NCBI GenBank assembly: GCA_029962745.1
Contig: CM057153.1
Coordinates: forward strand, 41,012,373-41,076,372
DNA from: Echinometra lucunter
Lineage: Eukaryota; Echinodermata; Echinoidea; Camarodonta; Echinometridae
Length of the DNA: 64,000 bases
Direction: 5' to 3'
Positions 15,301-24,864 of this stretch are shown piece after piece. A program made the translations under genes and the position numbers. Within the stretch, counting starts at the first letter, position 1; the number at the start of each line of letters is the position of its first letter. Below the pieces are notes generated by a model. That model searched no databases and was not told where the DNA came from. It worked only from the letters and a program-made list of their open reading frames with translations.

Positions 15301-18300
15301 TCAAAGTGAATTGTGAATTGTTTGTAGGCTTTCCCTGTCCACATATGACTGAGGAAGGCAGTGAGGGGGTACCGTATAAGCAGAAACTCAAACATCCTGA
15401 AACTTGCGTAAATCATTTTAAAAAAAAAATTATTTTTAGCTCATCCGGCCCGAATGGGCAAGATGAGCTTATGCCGTGGCGTGGCATCCGTCGTCCGTCG
15501 TCCAGCGTCCGTCCACAATTTCAAAATGCTTCTTCTTTGTCATTTTTTGTCCAATTTCAGTTCCGTTTGCTTTATATGATAGCACTAGCTGGGGGATTCG
15601 AAAACTTCTACAAAGAATTTTGAAACTTATTAGATATGCTAGTTTATGCGCATTTTTCGAAAATCATAAAAAATGCTTCTTTTCCTTCATTTGTCGACTG
15701 ATTTTGATTTTTTTTTTGTTCCATCTGGTAGTAGAGCTACATGAGGTACACAGAGCTACTACACCGAATTTTGAAATTTTGTCTCAAACATTATTTATGC
15801 TAATTTATGCTGCTGATTCATGCGGATTTTATTCGAAAATCACAAAAACTGCTTCTTCTCCTTAATTTGTGGACCGATTTTGGGGGGTTTTCTTTGCTGG
15901 ATGCCGGATGAGCACCACATTATTGATGTGCTCGTTTTATTTTTTTGACATGAAACTTGCCCTAGGAATAGAGCTGTTTTCTATTATGTACTCAAATATG
16001 AAGATGTTTTTCGAGAAATATAATATATGGTACCGAATTTCTTAAGTCTCCTGTTCTTATGTAAGATAGCATTATGTGTGGATTTAAATTGACCATGCAT
16101 ATATTGAACATTGTTATGTCAGACATGACACTGCAAACTTTCATAGTGTATTTCTCGAGCCATTGAGCCTATTTCTTTAGAGCTAGTGATTTGATTTTGT
16201 CTTCCATTAGGACATAGCATCAATGTTCTTGACTGTTGGTATGTGTGCTGAGGCTGTGTCTGCATATCTTAAGTGTAATGAGATCAAGAAGGCTGTAGAT
16301 TGCTGTGTCCATCTCAATCAATGGGACCAAGCTGTAGAACTAGCCAAGAAACATCATATCCGAGAGATTGATAGTCTCTTAGCAAAGTATGCTGCTCATC
16401 TTCTGGATAAAGACAAGAAGCTTCAAGCCATTGAGTTGTATCGCAAGGCTAATCATTATCTGGATGCTGCTAAACTCATGTTCCAGGTAATGATGATGAT
16501 GATGAGTGTTATGTACTCTATCTGATGAAAAGAGTTGGATATTTTCTGAATAATAGTTTCATTTATTTATCTATATATATTTTAATGTAGGAGGTAGAGC
16601 ATACCAGAATCAAGAGTGAATCTATACTTTCTTTTTTTGCATACTCTGGAATTTAATGTAGAACATGATTTTGGTAACATTGACATGGTTTACTGAGCAC
16701 CATGTGATAGTCCTGTAAAAGAGGATAGTTGAGTGAAGAGAGGCCGGGAGATATAGAAAAAATTAGAATAAGAGTTACTGTTTATGAGTGGGTGACATCC
16801 TGAAGAGAACTAATATGACCATTGAAGAGCCGAAGGGGGGGGGGGGGTGGAGGAGGAGGAGGCTTTCTGAATAGCTTGACCTTTTATCATCAGGCATGAG
16901 GCAGTGATTCATGTCTAGTGAGGAATTTGTGTGGCAGGAATGCTGACTTGATTATGGTACATTATGGTACTTGTTCATTAATTCCAAGATTGACAAAAGT
17001 AGCATAATACTGAATTTCTTCAGTCATATTCATGCCTTATGTAGTATGTTTAGATGTCTAGTGGGCTGAGTAATTTAGTTGCTGTTTTTTGTACTATTGA
17101 TTTCAATGATAAATCTCATTCTTTTTTGTTGAAGTGTGAAAGATGTTGCCAAAAGAATTTCACAATCAACTTTAGCCTTTATAATTGTGAATAATTATCA
17201 TACATGTATTCCATGTACCTTTGATTGCACAGACTGCTGAAGCTGAAGGCAAGAAGAAAGTCAAGCCTCTCCGAACCAAGAAGATCTATGTCTTGGGAGC
17301 TTTACTGGTAAGATCATACCCAATCTTCTCAATAAAATCATGTCTACATGTTGTAATACCATGGGTATTGGGTGGATTGCAACCAATAGTTTTGGACATT
17401 TGCTCACTTTAACCTAGCCAAAAGATAATGTGAAAAGATAGTCTTTGCTTGTTTTCCATATAATCAGACCAGTTATAGCATAGTCATGGGGAAGGGGGAG
17501 GGGGTGCACCCTTCCTTTGCAGTCAAACTATGCATATGTAATCCTAGCCTGGTGAGCTTGAAAGCATGAATTAAAACTAAGCTGTTTTTATTGGTTTCTC
17601 TGACTTTCGGAGAGGGGGGGGGGGGGGGGGGGGAGGTCCCTCTTTTTAGGATTTTCTAGTTCTTTATTTATTTCTTTATTTCTTTCTTTATTTATTTATT
17701 TTATTTTTTTGAGGGAGGGGGGGGGGTGGGGGATTATTTCACATCATTTGTTCTTTGTTCCTGAGTATCATTAGATGGATAATGTACTTAAATCACAGAT
17801 AATCCTAAAGTCGGCCTCCTTATCATGTACTTCATGTTATGATGTCTGATCATGGATTCTTTACAATCTGCAGTTTTATATTATGTTCCTCTCTTTCATA
17901 ATCCACCTGTCTATAATGACCTGAAGGTGTATCTCATTGAAATGTACCTGAAAGGCATCTTTTATAGAATCATCTGCATATTGAAATTGCTTTTCTTGTC
18001 TCTCTTGTGAGATTTTAAGGACAGATCTTTTGTCTTCACAATGATTATTGCCTAATGTCTACTATCTAGCCAACCATTGCAAGCTTAATACCTGGTAGTC
18101 CGATCCCACCTGAAGAGCTTGAATGTAATCCATATTCAAGCATGAATAAACAGCTTTAGCAGGATTATAGGGTTTCTCCCAGGGTTTTTTTTTGAGGGGG
18201 CTTCCTGTTAGCTTATTGTCTTTGTTCCCAGGTATATTCAGAATGAACAATGCTTCAATCTCAGATTAGTCTTCTGCCTTAATCTTTGTCTAATGCTTAA

Positions 18301-21300
18301 TGTTTGTGTAATCCTTATTCTTTGCTTAAGTATTTTTCCTTGGCTTTGTCATACATTATTTCTTGGCTAACTCCTTATTCTTTGCATAATCTTTAAGAGG
18401 ACAGCTCTGCACTGATATCATATCAGTGCATTATTTTAATACATTTTTATGCCTCCGCCCACATAGGTGGTTGCCGGAGGCATTATGTTTTCGGGTCGTC
18501 CGTACGTCCCGTTTTCATTCTCGCGATAGCTTAAGAACCGTTTGACGGATCAACTTCAAACTTGGCTCGTGTATGCATATGGGAGGGACAATGATCTGAT
18601 TAGATTTTGGAGTCTCAAGGTCATAGAGGTAATAATACACATAAAAATGGCTCGTTCTTGCGATAACTTAAGAACCATTTGACAGGTTGGCTTCAAACTT
18701 GGCTCATGTATGCACATGGAAGGGACAATGATCTGATTAGATTTTGGGGTCACAAGGTCAAAGGTCATATAGGTCATTATATACATGAAAATTACTTGTT
18801 CTTGTGATAACTTAACAACTCTGTGATGGTTTATCTCCAAACTTGGCTCATGTATGCATATGGAAGTCTCATAATAGTCTCATTAGATTTGGGGGTCACA
18901 AGGTCAAAGATGTCATTTTATACATGAAAATAAAAAAATCAACATGAATATGCCATATATTTCCGATCTGGCAATTGCGGAGGCATAGATTTCGACCGCG
19001 CGCCTGCGGTCAAGGATTCATCTAGTTTTAACCTGTTGTTTTGTTTTATACTTTGTAATTTATATTGATGCCAGAAAAAACAACTTGGTTTTGTACCATA
19101 TTTTATGTTTCAAACCATATTTTTGTTTCGTACTGTTTTATGCATTTATGATAATTTTCAAATATGTCAATTTTCATCGTTGACATAATTTTATCAATGT
19201 AAATCTTTTGCAGTTCAGCCAGTAGCTGCAGTGATATGATAGTAAAACCTTCTCATTAACTCAGTACTTCAATTAAAGTGAATCATTATTTCCAGGTTGA
19301 AATTTGCACAATCATTCAAAGTGGAGGTTGGTGTCAACCCTTCCTTGAGACTGCCTTCATTGTTTGTCCTTTTTGCTTTGACATGATGTTTTGATATGTT
19401 TTTCTTTTTTAATGAGTTATTTTATGTTTTTTTTTAATTGTTCAAAATGAGTTTTTTCATCATTTTTATGTAGATTGAGAACTATCATGAACAGATGAAG
19501 GTCCAGTCTAAACTCAAGACTAAGAACAAGAAGACAGAGGTATATATTCACTCTAAAATTTACTCTACAGTAAACTTTATTATGTTGATGGGTTTTTACA
19601 CCTGTATATGAATTAGATATGATTATCAACATCTTAGGACCAATCTTTAACCTTACTCAGGCTGGGGTCTATAGAAAATTCATGTTATACCCATATCAAA
19701 ATTTGGTCAAAGGTTAAACATCTGTAATTTGGTATCAAACTGGAGCTTATCAGGTTTGTTTTTTAATGTGTGAAGACAGATCTGACCATATATCACTGAC
19801 AGTACTGATACACCATCTCACATCTCCATATGCAGCTTCAAAGCAGAGGGCTTGTAGTTAAAGTTAGATGTAGAAAAATATAAGAAGAGGAAAGAAAAAC
19901 AAAATTGATGAAATTGATTAATTACAGTCTCACATTGTCCGCCAAAGAGATACGTGTGTGAGATCATGTGAAATTCCATTTGTGATTTCAGGGGAATTTC
20001 AGTTGTAAATATTATGGAATGAACGCAGTACAATAGCTCCACTCTGCCCTATGCAAAACCCCTGCGCACTGGCTGCTCCTTGCAAAACGATCACGGCGCT
20101 TCATTGCCTTATTCGTGTAAACAGAACTCTTTGGTTTTACATGGGTGTGGGCACTGTGTGACTTAACTTTGCTGACCTGAGATCAAAAATATTTTTCACC
20201 TTTGATTTGTTTAGTATTCAATTTGAGGAAGAAAAAAATTCACAGCATCTTAGTTTTGCTTCTATCTTGCTACTGACTAGCTAATAGTAGAGAAATCTGA
20301 TGAATAGTTTTTGAGGGCCTACCAAAACTGTGTATTACTTTTAAGCTTGTTTGTGGGGGTGTTGATGGCATTGCATGTTACTAAGAACCAAAGTACTATA
20401 GTGGACACAATCCAATCCTGAGCATTGTAATAGGGCTTTAGAGATCAGATATGGCTTCATGTCATCCATGAATAGGAAGAAAAGGCTTGAGAAATCTTGA
20501 ATGATTGTGCTTATATCATCAGGCAAGTTCTGCTCTAGCTGGTCTGTTAGAGGAAGAAGCTTTAGCTACATCAGATACCAAACTGATTGATAATGCTTGG
20601 AGAGGAGCTGAAGCTTATCATTTCATGTTACTTGCACAGAGACAACTCTACCAAGGTATATACCAAACTCTTTCTTTCTTTCATGTTTTCTCAAATGTTC
20701 ACTGATTGGTTTCTAAAATTTGACAAGTTTCAATCTCAGCTGCTTTTCTTGCAGATGTCAAAGCTTGCGTAGCATTCAGATATAAACTTTTCATTAATGC
20801 AAGGCTTATTGTGAGATATGCACTAGCATGTCCTGTATGAAGATTAATTAATAGTGAAACATAAAATGATATACAAATTGTACAGTTGCACCCCTAGCAT
20901 GTTGAATAGAAACCTACTTTCACTCAGTCCAGGGGTAACATGGTTTGGGAGAATGAATGCAAATTTGTTTAGGTTGACAATATTCACATATAGTGTGTCA
21001 CATTCCTATCTCTTCTAGGATATGTTGATGCTAGTATGAAGACAGCATTGCATCTACGAGAATATGATGATATCTTGGATCCTACAGACATTTATTCCAT
21101 CTTGGCTCTAGCATCCTGTGCTAACAGAGCATTTGGAACCTGCTCTAAGGCTCTCTCTAAACTAGAGACATTGGAAGGACTTAGCACAGATCAGAGACAG
21201 CAGTATGAAGACTTGTCCTTACAGATCTTTACTAAGTAAGCCTGTAGAATGATGGTGGATGTGGTGGTGATTATGATAGTGATGGTGGTGGTGTTAGTGA

Positions 21301-22888
21301 TGATGAATATATGATGATATGGTGATGGTGGTGTTAATGATGAATATAATGAATATGATGAATATGATGAATATGATGAATATGATGATGATGGTGGTGG
21401 TGGTGGTGGTGGTGGTGGTGGTGGTGGTGGTGTTAATGATGAATATTATGATGATGATGATGATTATTATAGTGAATGAGATGATGACAGTAGTGATGAT
21501 TATGATGGTGATGATGGTGATGATGATGATGGTGGTGATGATGATGATGATGATGACGATGGGGAATTATGTGGAGTAAGAGCATGATGATTGTGATATA
21601 TACCTGTGATAATGATTATGATGACTTTTATGATATCAATTCTTATATCTGAAATAATTTATGTTTCTTCTAAATCCTTGTCATATGACCTTTGTACTTA
21701 AACAGGCATTCTCCAAAAGATGCTCGTAGTAACAAGGTGGAGTGCCCCAATTGTGACACTGTCATTCCAGACTCGTATGTACTTTTTTTCTTAATTTCAC
21801 TTGTTTCTGAATTCATACTTAATTATTTCAGAGAAATGCATTCTCAATTGTAACTTGCATACTACTCAATTTGTAGAAGACTTACAACCCATTCATTTAT
21901 AAAACAGCAAATATGTAAAGAAATCACTGCAGCAAAATGAAACAGGACAAGGGGAGCTGAACTCAACATTCTTAATTCCCATAACAAACTGATCAAAGAT
22001 TGTTTTTTCATTCGCACTTGTTTTTGTGGCTTGTGAGGCACTTTGAATTGTTTATTTAAGAAAGGATCTTTGTGAACTATGCAAAGAACTATACTGAGAT
22101 TGTACTAATATGATGTGCACCATTCCAATGTCATTGCTTGCTATATCATTGTGTAAACTATTTGAATGGTTCTGGTCAATGCTCATCCAAGGACATTTAG
22201 GTCATGCATGTCCATGTACCTAGAAACATTGTACCTTACGTTCTTCATTGTTTGTTTGTTTGTTTGGGTTTTTTTTCAAAAGCCGGAAATATTTCTGAAA
22301 TTTTGTTTAAGTGTGCAGAGCAAACAAATTTGTATGACTTTCAATGATTGTTATGTATCCACTTGTGGATTTAAAAGGGAGCTTTGTGTTTATGTTTTAA
22401 CTTGGTCTGTCAGAGAAGTTTGATGGCCCATATCAAACTGTGGCAACTCCTGTGATTCAAACTTCTGTTGTAAATATACATTTTCATTATTTTCAGAGAA
22501 TTACAACAAATATGACCTTGTGGTCTAATTAAAAGAATCATTAATGCCACATAAACATGATTATTAAATGTCCTCATTTGCACATCAATATGTCATATTC
22601 CCCTGTTGTATTCACATATTATAGGGGAACTTAACTTCAAATGTTGTAGTGCATAAAGCATGCAACCACTTCCTTGCCCCAGTTTGTACCTAAATCTATT
22701 TCATTTTATTCTTTATATCCAGAATGGGAGTGTGCGTGAACTGTGACACTAAGTTTCCGACCTGCATTGTTACAGGACGCCCTCTGTTGGACTACCAGTT
22801 CTGGATGTGTAGTACATGTAAACACAGAGCGTATGAGAACGACATCCGAACTATGTCTACATGCCCTCTCTGCCATGCTGAAATATGA
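230..22888 (+). CDS. WDR35: WDR35 / IFT121, intraflagellar transport A subunit (5' exon missing)
   Basis: Joined exons read through in frame and match vertebrate WDR35 along their whole length, as recalled. Exons: 230-347, 1071-1145, 1731-1823, 2140-2241, 2798-2958, 4446-4611, 4978-5123, 5576-5794, 6804-6899, 7485-7505 (tentative), 9507-9567, 10252-10466, 11402-11565, 12529-12739, 13022-13150, 13360-13448, 13803-14006, 14330-14501, 14990-15094, 16211-16486, 17233-17307, 19474-19539, 20523-20655, 21019-21235, 21706-21774, 22723-22888. Sum is 3549 nt, 1182 residues plus TGA; human is about 1170-1181. The first ~8 residues (MFFYLSKK in human) must lie on an exon before position 1. The first half is WD40 propellers, the second a TPR-like alpha-solenoid, the end a zinc ribbon. 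IFT-A works in retrograde ciliary transport and entry of membrane proteins into cilia. All introns are GT-AG. Confidence 0.97.
1071..1145 (+). CDS. WDR35: WDR35 coding exon
   Basis: Residues 40-64, including [19 protein letters not shown], nearly identical to the vertebrate protein. Acceptor TTTAAATAG, donor GTAAG. It starts and ends within a glycine codon. Confidence 0.96.
1731..1823 (+). CDS. WDR35: WDR35 coding exon
   Basis: Residues 65-95, a WD40 blade with AVQVVTWN and [12 protein letters not shown]. Acceptor TTGTAG, donor GTATTG; both boundaries split a codon after its first base. Confidence 0.96.
2140..2241 (+). CDS. WDR35: WDR35 coding exon
   Basis: Residues 96-129, including [17 protein letters not shown] and ICIVYEDG. 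Acceptor ATTTTAG, donor GTATG. Confidence 0.96.
2714..2738 (+). repeat. poly-G run, 25 bases
   Basis: Uninterrupted G tract in the WDR35 intron, about 60 bases upstream of the exon at 2798. Runs like this can form G-quadruplexes and are length-unstable. Confidence 0.95.
2798..2958 (+). CDS. WDR35: WDR35 coding exon
   Basis: Residues 130-183, including [19 protein letters not shown] and [13 protein letters not shown]. Acceptor TTGTAG, donor GTAAGT. It ends on a codon boundary. A 25-base poly-G run lies 60 bases upstream in the intron. Confidence 0.96.
3600..4010. repeat. degenerate direct repeat, ~209-bp spacing
   Basis: The module around TTTTCAATCATAA...AGTAAAG...TTTTGACCAAAATATTGACAT occurs near 3700-3795 and again near 3908-4004, with a third partial TTGCCAAAAATATCAACA near 3615. 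Copies differ at many positions. Within the intron before exon 4446. Confidence 0.65.
4446..4611 (+). CDS. WDR35: WDR35 coding exon
   Basis: Residues 184-238, including [19 protein letters not shown] and [12 protein letters not shown]. Acceptor TTTTAG, donor GTAAG; it ends with the first base of the next Asn codon. Confidence 0.95.
4978..5123 (+). CDS. WDR35: WDR35 coding exon
   Basis: Residues 239-287, including [18 protein letters not shown] and [11 protein letters not shown]. Acceptor CTTTTAG, donor GTAAAT. Confidence 0.96.
5576..5794 (+). CDS. WDR35: WDR35 coding exon
   Basis: Residues 288-360, including [34 protein letters not shown] and [11 protein letters not shown]. These residues are highly conserved. 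Acceptor TTGCAG, donor GTATTT; both ends fall on codon boundaries. Confidence 0.97.
5875..6300. mobile_element. foldback (inverted-repeat) element in WDR35 intron
   Basis: The left arm (AAGATGGATCAGAA...ATCGGACACGGAATT...GTTATG) returns inverted at 6215-6297, and TTGTGGACAACTCTC near 6001 returns inverted near 6165-6180. Arms are roughly 70-100 bp with mismatches. No coding capacity; looks like a MITE-type foldback element. Exact ends and target duplication are not resolved. Confidence 0.7.
6804..6899 (+). CDS. WDR35: WDR35 coding exon
   Basis: Residues 361-392, starting [17 protein letters not shown] and ending ADETMGQV. Acceptor TTTCAG, donor GTGAGT. The intron before it holds a foldback element. 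Confidence 0.95.
7485..7505 (+). CDS. WDR35: possible WDR35 microexon, 21 nt
   Basis: Seven residues (DPSDPVQ) flanked by ACAG and GTAATT, in phase with both neighbouring exons. At this place the vertebrate protein carries extra acidic residues between the propeller strand and FVLVLCNS, and human isoforms differ in length by an 11-residue segment. The upstream pyrimidine tract is weak and no transcript data are available, so inclusion is tentative. Skipping it leaves the frame intact. Confidence 0.45.
7918..9071. repeat. minisatellite, ~77-bp unit, 15 copies
   Basis: Units begin at the ACAGCAGTAAGACC motif: about 7921, 8004, 8081, 8158, 8234, 8311, 8388, 8464, 8540, 8616, 8695, 8773, 8851, 8928 and 9007. 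Spacing is 76-83 bp. Variants include CACTAGT versus CACAGT and TTCATATTT versus TTCATATATTT. Lies in a WDR35 intron. Confidence 0.97.
9507..9567 (+). CDS. WDR35: WDR35 coding exon
   Basis: Residues 400-419, [20 protein letters not shown]. Acceptor TTTACAG, donor GTGAGT. It follows the intron that holds the ~77-bp minisatellite. Confidence 0.95.
10252..10466 (+). CDS. WDR35: WDR35 coding exon
   Basis: Residues 420-491, including [19 protein letters not shown] and [16 protein letters not shown]. Acceptor TTTCACCAG, donor GTAAG. Confidence 0.96.
10547..10741. repeat. tandem repeat, 3 x 65 bp
   Basis: Three nearly identical 65-bp units starting at 10547, 10612 and 10677 (CTCTTAATCAAAGGGCTCAG...). 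A reading frame runs through them but it is repeat, not gene. It starts 80 bases after the exon end at 10466. Confidence 0.95.
10771..10927. mobile_element. MITE with GGGCCC terminal inverted repeats
   Basis: Starts GGGCCCATAACACAAAG, ends with the reverse complement (CTTTGTGTAACGGGCCC). The inverted arms continue through TTTGCAATCAATC. About 157 bp, non-coding. No clear target duplication seen. Confidence 0.85.
10930..11127. mobile_element. MITE with GGGGTGTTT ends (family F, intact copy)
   Basis: Starts GGGGGTGTTTTGCAACG and ends CTTTGTGAAACACCCCC, an imperfect inverted pair. It abuts the previous MITE. Contains TTTGACTTAAAATCATG, the uninterrupted counterpart of the site split by a TTAA element near 26461. 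Confidence 0.75.
11402..11565 (+). CDS. WDR35: WDR35 coding exon
   Basis: Residues 492-545, including [32 protein letters not shown] and ALSLNCTS. Acceptor TTGACAG, donor GTACAT; it ends two bases into a codon. Confidence 0.96.
11674..12335. mobile_element. interspersed repeat, GGAGGCATTATGTTTTC family
   Basis: Starts with GCCGGAGGCATTATGTTTTC and a GTCCATCTGTCC-like motif, then degenerate tandem modules of about 110-130 bp (ATCTGAAAAACT...ACTTCAAA...TCACCATAT...GGTCAAAG), and ends near GGTGGAGGCATATAGG. Same family as 18449-19026. No coding capacity. Confidence 0.7.
12529..12739 (+). CDS. WDR35: WDR35 coding exon
   Basis: Residues 546-616, including [33 protein letters not shown] and [16 protein letters not shown]. 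Acceptor GATTACAG, donor GTAAAG. This is the end of the second propeller. Confidence 0.97.
13022..13150 (+). CDS. WDR35: WDR35 coding exon
   Basis: Residues 617-659, including [19 protein letters not shown] and KDPEHPGKE. Acceptor is T-rich then CAG; donor GTATGT. Both ends fall on codon boundaries. Confidence 0.96.
13360..13448 (+). CDS. WDR35: WDR35 coding exon
   Basis: Residues 660-688, including [19 protein letters not shown]. Start of the alpha-solenoid. Acceptor TTTTGTCAG, donor GTATGT; the exon ends two bases into a Trp codon. Confidence 0.96.
13803..14006 (+). CDS. WDR35: WDR35 coding exon
   Basis: Residues 689-756, including [33 protein letters not shown] and [17 protein letters not shown]-like helices. 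Acceptor TTTTCTCAG, donor GTTAGA (a non-consensus +3). Confidence 0.96.
14330..14501 (+). CDS. WDR35: WDR35 coding exon
   Basis: Residues 757-814, including [20 protein letters not shown] and [17 protein letters not shown]. Acceptor TTTCTAG, donor GTATTC. Confidence 0.96.
14990..15094 (+). CDS. WDR35: WDR35 coding exon
   Basis: Residues 815-849, [19 protein letters not shown] through LPENHLLLP. Acceptor TTTTCCCAG, donor GTAAG. Confidence 0.96.
15434..15938. mobile_element. interspersed repeat, AGCTCATCCGGCCCGAA family
   Basis: Opens with a hairpin (GCTCATC...GATGAGC), then GTCCGTCGTCC motifs, then two to three degenerate modules (AATGCTTCTTCT...TTTGTC...GATTTT). It closes with GCCGGATGAGC, the inverse of its start, then a second hairpin (GAGCACCACAT...ATGTGCTC). 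Sits in the WDR35 intron before 16211. This kind of repeat is common in echinoderm genomes as I recall. Confidence 0.7.
16211..16486 (+). CDS. WDR35: WDR35 coding exon
   Basis: Residues 850-941, including [32 protein letters not shown] and [17 protein letters not shown], repeated TPR-like helices. Acceptor CCATTAG, donor GTAATG. The largest WDR35 exon here. Confidence 0.97.
16835..16847 (+). repeat. poly-G run, 13 bases
   Basis: Thirteen Gs followed by TGGAGGAGGAGGAGG, in a WDR35 intron. Confidence 0.9.
17233..17307 (+). CDS. WDR35: WDR35 coding exon
   Basis: Residues 942-966, [20 protein letters not shown] followed by LGALL. Acceptor TTGCACAG, donor GTAAG. Confidence 0.95.
17614..17633 (+). 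repeat. poly-G run, 20 bases
   Basis: Twenty Gs, followed by an ATTT-type stretch and another G-rich stretch near 17713-17731, in the intron after the exon ending 17307. Confidence 0.92.
18449..19026. mobile_element. interspersed repeat, GGAGGCATTATGTTTTC family (second copy)
   Basis: Opens with a hairpin (GCCTCCG...CGGAGGC), then GGGTCGTCCGTACGTCC. About three modules of ~125 bp follow (TTAAGAACCGTTTGACGG...CTTCAAACTTGGCTC...GATCTGATTAGATTT). It closes GCGGAGGCATAGATTTCG with a GACCGC/GCGGTC hairpin. In the WDR35 intron before 19474. Confidence 0.75.
19474..19539 (+). CDS. WDR35: WDR35 coding exon
   Basis: Residues 967-988, [11 protein letters not shown] then a lysine-rich stretch, matching human IEQYHEQMKN and its basic linker. 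Acceptor TTTATGTAG, donor GTATAT. Confidence 0.93.
20523..20655 (+). CDS. WDR35: WDR35 coding exon
   Basis: Residues 989-1032, [12 protein letters not shown] and [20 protein letters not shown]. Acceptor ATCATCAG, donor GTATAT. Confidence 0.96.
21019..21235 (+). CDS. WDR35: WDR35 coding exon
   Basis: Residues 1033-1104, including [40 protein letters not shown] and [13 protein letters not shown]. Acceptor TCTTCTAG, donor GTAAG directly after ACTAA. An ATG/GTG microsatellite starts just downstream. Confidence 0.96.
21246..21575 (+). repeat. compound trinucleotide microsatellite (ATG/GTG)
   Basis: Interleaved GATGAT, GTGGTG and AATATG runs in the WDR35 intron. It gives a Met/Val-only reading frame that is not a gene. 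Confidence 0.95.
21706..21774 (+). CDS. WDR35: WDR35 coding exon with first zinc-ribbon CxxC
   Basis: Residues 1105-1127, including [13 protein letters not shown]. The CPNC pair is absent from the human protein as I recall it. Acceptor AAACAG, donor GTATGT; ends two bases into a Ser codon. Confidence 0.93.
22723..22888 (+). CDS. WDR35: WDR35 terminal coding exon, zinc ribbon
   Basis: Residues 1128-1182 and TGA at 22886. Contains CVNC, then [15 protein letters not shown] and CPLCHAEI. The last two CxxC pairs match human MCSVCKHG and CPLCHSPVG. Acceptor TATCCAG. Confidence 0.97.
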
Positions 22889-23964
22889 ACATGTTCTTTG
22901 TAGAATGTAACAAGTTCTGATAAAGATGAATGTTTAGGTCACAATTTCATTACTAGTATATGATTATAGGCTCTGCTTGATTGATTTCAGCAAAATAACA
23001 ATCTGATTCTCCCAGCTTTATAACAATGTAAGCATGATGAATGACTAAATTTACAACAAGGAAATAATACTACCGGTAGTCAAATACATCATTTGCTTGT
23101 GCTTGGTGTATAGCTACATGTTGACGTATTTAGATTTCCTCAAAGTTACAGAGATTGTTTTAGGGGAAACTTATTTTTTGTTTTGTGTTTATGTATAAGA
23201 AATGTTCTGCATAAAATGAATATGCAGACATGCAGATACATGCTCAGATGTACAGTGTAGCTGTACTAGCTCAAAGATATTATTTGTGCTCTTCAATTTC
23301 TAAATAAGCTGTAGCAATGTGAATAATCATCTGGAGGAAATTTGATTAAAAATTTATATTATGTGATCTTCTGCCGCAAAACAAATAAGTCGCAATGGGA
23401 ATTTTGGAATTAAAACGGCTAAAATAGAGAGCTTGGGGTTGAAAAGTTGATTTTAGGTTTTTTAATATTTTTTGATAGTTCATTTATTCTGCCATCTGCC
23501 ATCTGCCATCTGGGAGACATCTTCAATATAGAAATGTGTATGTTTACAAAATTAACATTTGGGGGAAATTTGAAATGAAAGTTTACCAGCATACTGGATG
23601 AAGCCTTCACATTAAAATGTATATCATAATCCATATATAGTCAGTACTACAGTACTAAGGAGTTTTCATTCAGCCTATTAGTGAGACATACAATAAGACA
23701 CCACTATGGCACTCCTGAAAGGTCACTCATTTTTACATCCTGTTTTCTGTATTATTCTGGTGATTAGCCTGTCCAACCAACTCTCATTCTCATTGTTATT
23801 TCAAAGGGCTTGCATGGTCTTGACAAGGCAAGCTGTATCATTCCAAAGCTTTGAGTCCAAACTTTTTAAATGTGTTATAATGCAAAAAAAAGTGTCAAAT
23901 TTCCAACTTCTTGGTCATTTTGTGGTTGAGGTTCACACAGAATGGGTGAATTAAGCAGGAAGAA

Positions 23965-23970
23965 AATAAA
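23965..23970 (+). promoter_or_regulatory. candidate poly(A) signal for WDR35
   Basis: AATAAA about 1.1 kb after the WDR35 stop codon, the first exact hexamer I noticed downstream. Further copies occur (for example near 25562), so which one is used cannot be told from sequence. Confidence 0.3.
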
Positions 23971-24103
23971 GCCAGTGTTTATGGTTATATCTTATATGTA
24001 CATGTAGAGGAGTCCCAATTGATGTATTAATGGATTCTGTACTGCCAAGGTGACAGTAGATTATTGTGATGTTATGTAACATATCACACTTCTAACAGTG
24101 AAC

Positions 24104-24330
24104 CAAAATGTGCAAAGTGCACAAAATTAGCCGTTTTGTAGCCGTTCCTGTATTATTTCCTATGGAGAAATGGTATTGTACAAAATTAGCCGCTTTTAAA
24201 ACGGCTACAAAATGGACACTCCACATCCTGTTTGAGATTGGTTGCCATTTTGTAGCTGTTTCCTCCATCCTTGCTTCTCTCAAGAAAGAGAGACAAAACA
24301 GAGAAAAAAACGGCTAGAAAATGGCAAGTT
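24104..24330. repeat. inverted-repeat patch with AGCCGTTTT/AAAACGGCT words
   Basis: AATTAGCCGTTTTGTAGCCG near 24125 is answered by AAACGGCTACAAAATGG near 24197, TGCCATTTTGTAGC near 24242 and AACGGCTAGAAAATGG near 24309. Probably a small degraded foldback element; one more AAACGGCTAAAAT lies near 23413. Confidence 0.5.
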
Positions 24331-24864
24331 GCTACAACAGAGCTAGCTCACTGTGATACATCTTTCGAAAGTTTATCCTCATTGTGATGGAGCATGGGCA
24401 TACCGGTAATGTTCAAGTAAAACAAAGTTTATAAAATGCTTTTAAGACCATGAAGATTTTTGTTTAATGTTGGGTATGTCTGAGAAGAATTTTAGCTCTT
24501 TATTCTATTTTTCATTCCAGATAAACATTCATTTTCTCAATTTTTAAATTTTGTGGCTGTCTGGCTAACCTTACCATAGTTTTTATAATTTAATGCAGAA
24601 AGGATCCCAAATGATGTAAACTTAACAGTTGATAATCAGCACATCATGAATCTGGGACGTTGTATGTGGAATCATCATACCTCCTTCTATATACAGTACA
24701 GTTTGATTAGTGACTTGATATGATCAAGGTGTTCATTGATAGCCATGTGCACTGGTTTGCATTGTCTTATTAACATTGCATCAAAACTGTATCAAGAATT
24801 TCAAGCAGTGAACATCAGTCTCTTTCTACAACTAGTATTCCTGGAGACTTCATAGTAATCTATT

